The translations under genes and the position numbers were made by a program. Positions 34,236-35,050 of a DNA stretch of 35,050 nucleotides are shown in pieces. This DNA comes from Thermoflexus sp. GTDB lineage: Bacteria; Chloroflexota; Anaerolineae; Thermoflexales; Thermoflexaceae. Under the pieces are notes generated by a model. The model made no database searches. It was given only the letters and a program-made list of their open reading frames with translations, and was not told the DNA's origin. The DNA is taken from the NCBI RefSeq assembly GCF_025055495.1, contig NZ_JANWXB010000154.1, positions 1 through 35,050 on the forward strand. Reading direction: 5' to 3'. Numbering within the stretch: position 1 is the stretch's first letter; the number at the start of each line of letters is the position of its first letter.

Positions 34236-34274
34236 CTCCCCTTCCCATGGCCAACAGGCCATGGGAAGGGGGAG
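34236..34274. repeat. Dispersed hairpin element, copy 7
   Basis: CTCCCCTTCCCATGGCC (34236-34252) pairs with the arm at 34257-34274 over 17 bp with one extra G, around an AACA loop. It is the most nearly perfect copy of the family. It lies between the small membrane protein gene and the YacP-like gene. Confidence 0.72.
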
Positions 34275-34349
34275 AAAACCTCTTTCGTGTGCTGGGCGAG
34301 GGGCCTTTAGCTTCCAACCCGGCACCCGAAAAACCCTTCGGCTAAAGCA

Positions 34350-34841
34350 CTATCTGTGTTCTGCGTCTTTCCCCTGGAACAATTTCATCCAGTATTGCAG
34401 CTCCCCCTCATTCACCTCTTCGGGCTTCTCCTTCTCAGCAGCCTGGGCGGACGGCTGCGCTCCGAGCTGGCGCTGCATATAGGCCAGGAACTCCGGTGCG
34501 GGCCAGACCGTTGCGCCCCGACGTCGAGCCGCCTCCTGCACCCTTCGATCCGAAGAAACCACCACCAGCCCGCGGGGATTGCGCTCCGCCCGGATCCGGC
34601 GGATCAGGATCTCATCCGCCGTGACCCCGGAAGGTGCAAAGTGAACCGTCACGCCACCCCGGGGGGTCCAGGAGGAGACATTGCCTGGCGCTCCCCGATC
34701 GAAAACCACCGTGATCCGCCGTCCCGTCCGCATGGCCAGCCGCTGGAGCCGCTCTACCAGGCGGGCCTCATCATCCGGATCCTCCAACTGTAAATCCGGC
34801 ATCGCCCCGATCAAATTGTGGCCATCGATCAGAAACGGCAT
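34350..34841 (-). CDS. YacP-like NYN-domain protein, predicted ribonuclease
   Basis: This 163-aa cytoplasmic protein has an NYN/PIN-like fold with conserved acidic residues: MPFLIDGHNLIG (Asp6, Asn9), VVFDRGAPG (Asp48), SGVTADEILI (Asp76, Glu77) and VVVSSDRRV (Asp98). In the DUF901/YacP family (Rae1 in B. subtilis) these form the metal site of a ribosome-linked RNase. The C-terminal ~35 residues are polar and charged. The ATG has only a weak GGGGA ribosome site. Its stop codon overlaps the AAAGCACTA tail motif. Confidence 0.85.
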   Translation of the reverse strand: MPFLIDGHNLIGAMPDLQLEDPDDEARLVERLQRLAMRTGRRITVVFDRGAPGNVSSWTPRGGVTVHFAPSGVTADEILIRRIRAERNPRGLVVVSSDRRVQEAARRRGATVWPAPEFLAYMQRQLGAQPSAQAAEKEKPEEVNEGELQYWMKLFQGKDAEHR

Positions 34842-35050
34842 GGATTATTCCCCAACACGTATGACGCCAGGTGGAACTTCCGAGCTCTCCCATAGGTTTT
34901 TGGGGGAGAGAGGCCTGGCCCGCTTCCCTGTCAAAAGATTTTGGGGTGGGGGGGAAAAGGGCCCTGGGCCAACCCCCCCCCCCCCCAAGCCCCCCCCAAA
35001 ACCACGGCCCGCCGGGCCCGACGGGGGGAGGTAAATTTAAGGGGCGGCGC
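34842..35050. other. Low-complexity end of the window
   Basis: No gene is seen. From about 34937 the sequence becomes G- and C-runs, including 14 consecutive C at 34973-34986, and loses normal structure. This looks like a poor-quality contig end rather than biology. Confidence 0.7.

Noticed and set aside
1-35050. CRISPR array, tRNA or rRNA genes, transposase
   Set aside because: No regularly spaced direct repeats, no tRNA-like GTTCRA arm in context and no transposase-type protein were recognised by reading both strands.

Overview
The window is GC-rich bacterial chromosome. The gene content (membrane glycosyltransferases, a multi-GAF hybrid histidine kinase, an aldehyde ferredoxin oxidoreductase family protein, a T-box in front of valS, tandem-XRE regulators) best fits a thermophilic member of the Chloroflexota, for example a Thermoflexus or Anaerolineae-like lineage. 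That placement is an inference from gene types and style. No rRNA, tRNA, CRISPR array, transposase or phage gene was recognised.

Layout. (1) 90-7300 (+) is a surface-glycan block: a CDP-paratose-2-epimerase-like SDR enzyme, a GT4 glycosyltransferase, a SAM methyltransferase overlapping it by 4 nt, and two polytopic GT39/DUF2142-type membrane glycosyltransferases, closed by a perfect 19-bp bidirectional terminator. (2) 7357-9176 (-) holds a DoxX-like membrane protein and a two-gene unit of a tandem-XRE regulator with a small membrane protein. (3) 9499-11660 (+) has a UbiA-type decaprenyl-phosphate phosphoribosyltransferase and a Ca2+/H+ antiporter. (4) 11702-13259 (-) is a compact redox or sulfur-looking cluster: FmdB zinc ribbon, a CsoR/CstR-family repressor lacking the Cu-ligand His, an 83-aa zinc ribbon and OsmC. 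A promoter with a palindrome just downstream of its -10 lies upstream. (5) 13702-14274 (+) is a variant elongation factor P. (6) 14804-18377 (-) has a zincin-like peptidase overlapping a DtxR/MntR regulator, and a large membrane protein. (7) 18868-26362 (+) is a signalling block: receiver plus degenerate GGDEF, a 2004-aa kinase with seven GAF domains and two receivers, and a lone receiver. (8) 26541-30059 (+) has an alpha/beta hydrolase with Thr at the nucleophile position, an AOR-family oxidoreductase and Hsp20. (9) 30102-34841 (-) has valS with its T-box, two small proteins and a YacP-like NYN protein. The last ~100 bases are low complexity, like a contig end.

A family of intergenic hairpins with arms resembling CTCCCCTTCCCC / GGGGAAGGGGAG recurs at least seven times. 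A short AAAGCACTA tail follows some copies. No single clearly new system is proven. The best candidates for a second look are the seven-GAF phosphorelay, the CstR-like cluster with its operator, the valine T-box, and the dispersed hairpin family.
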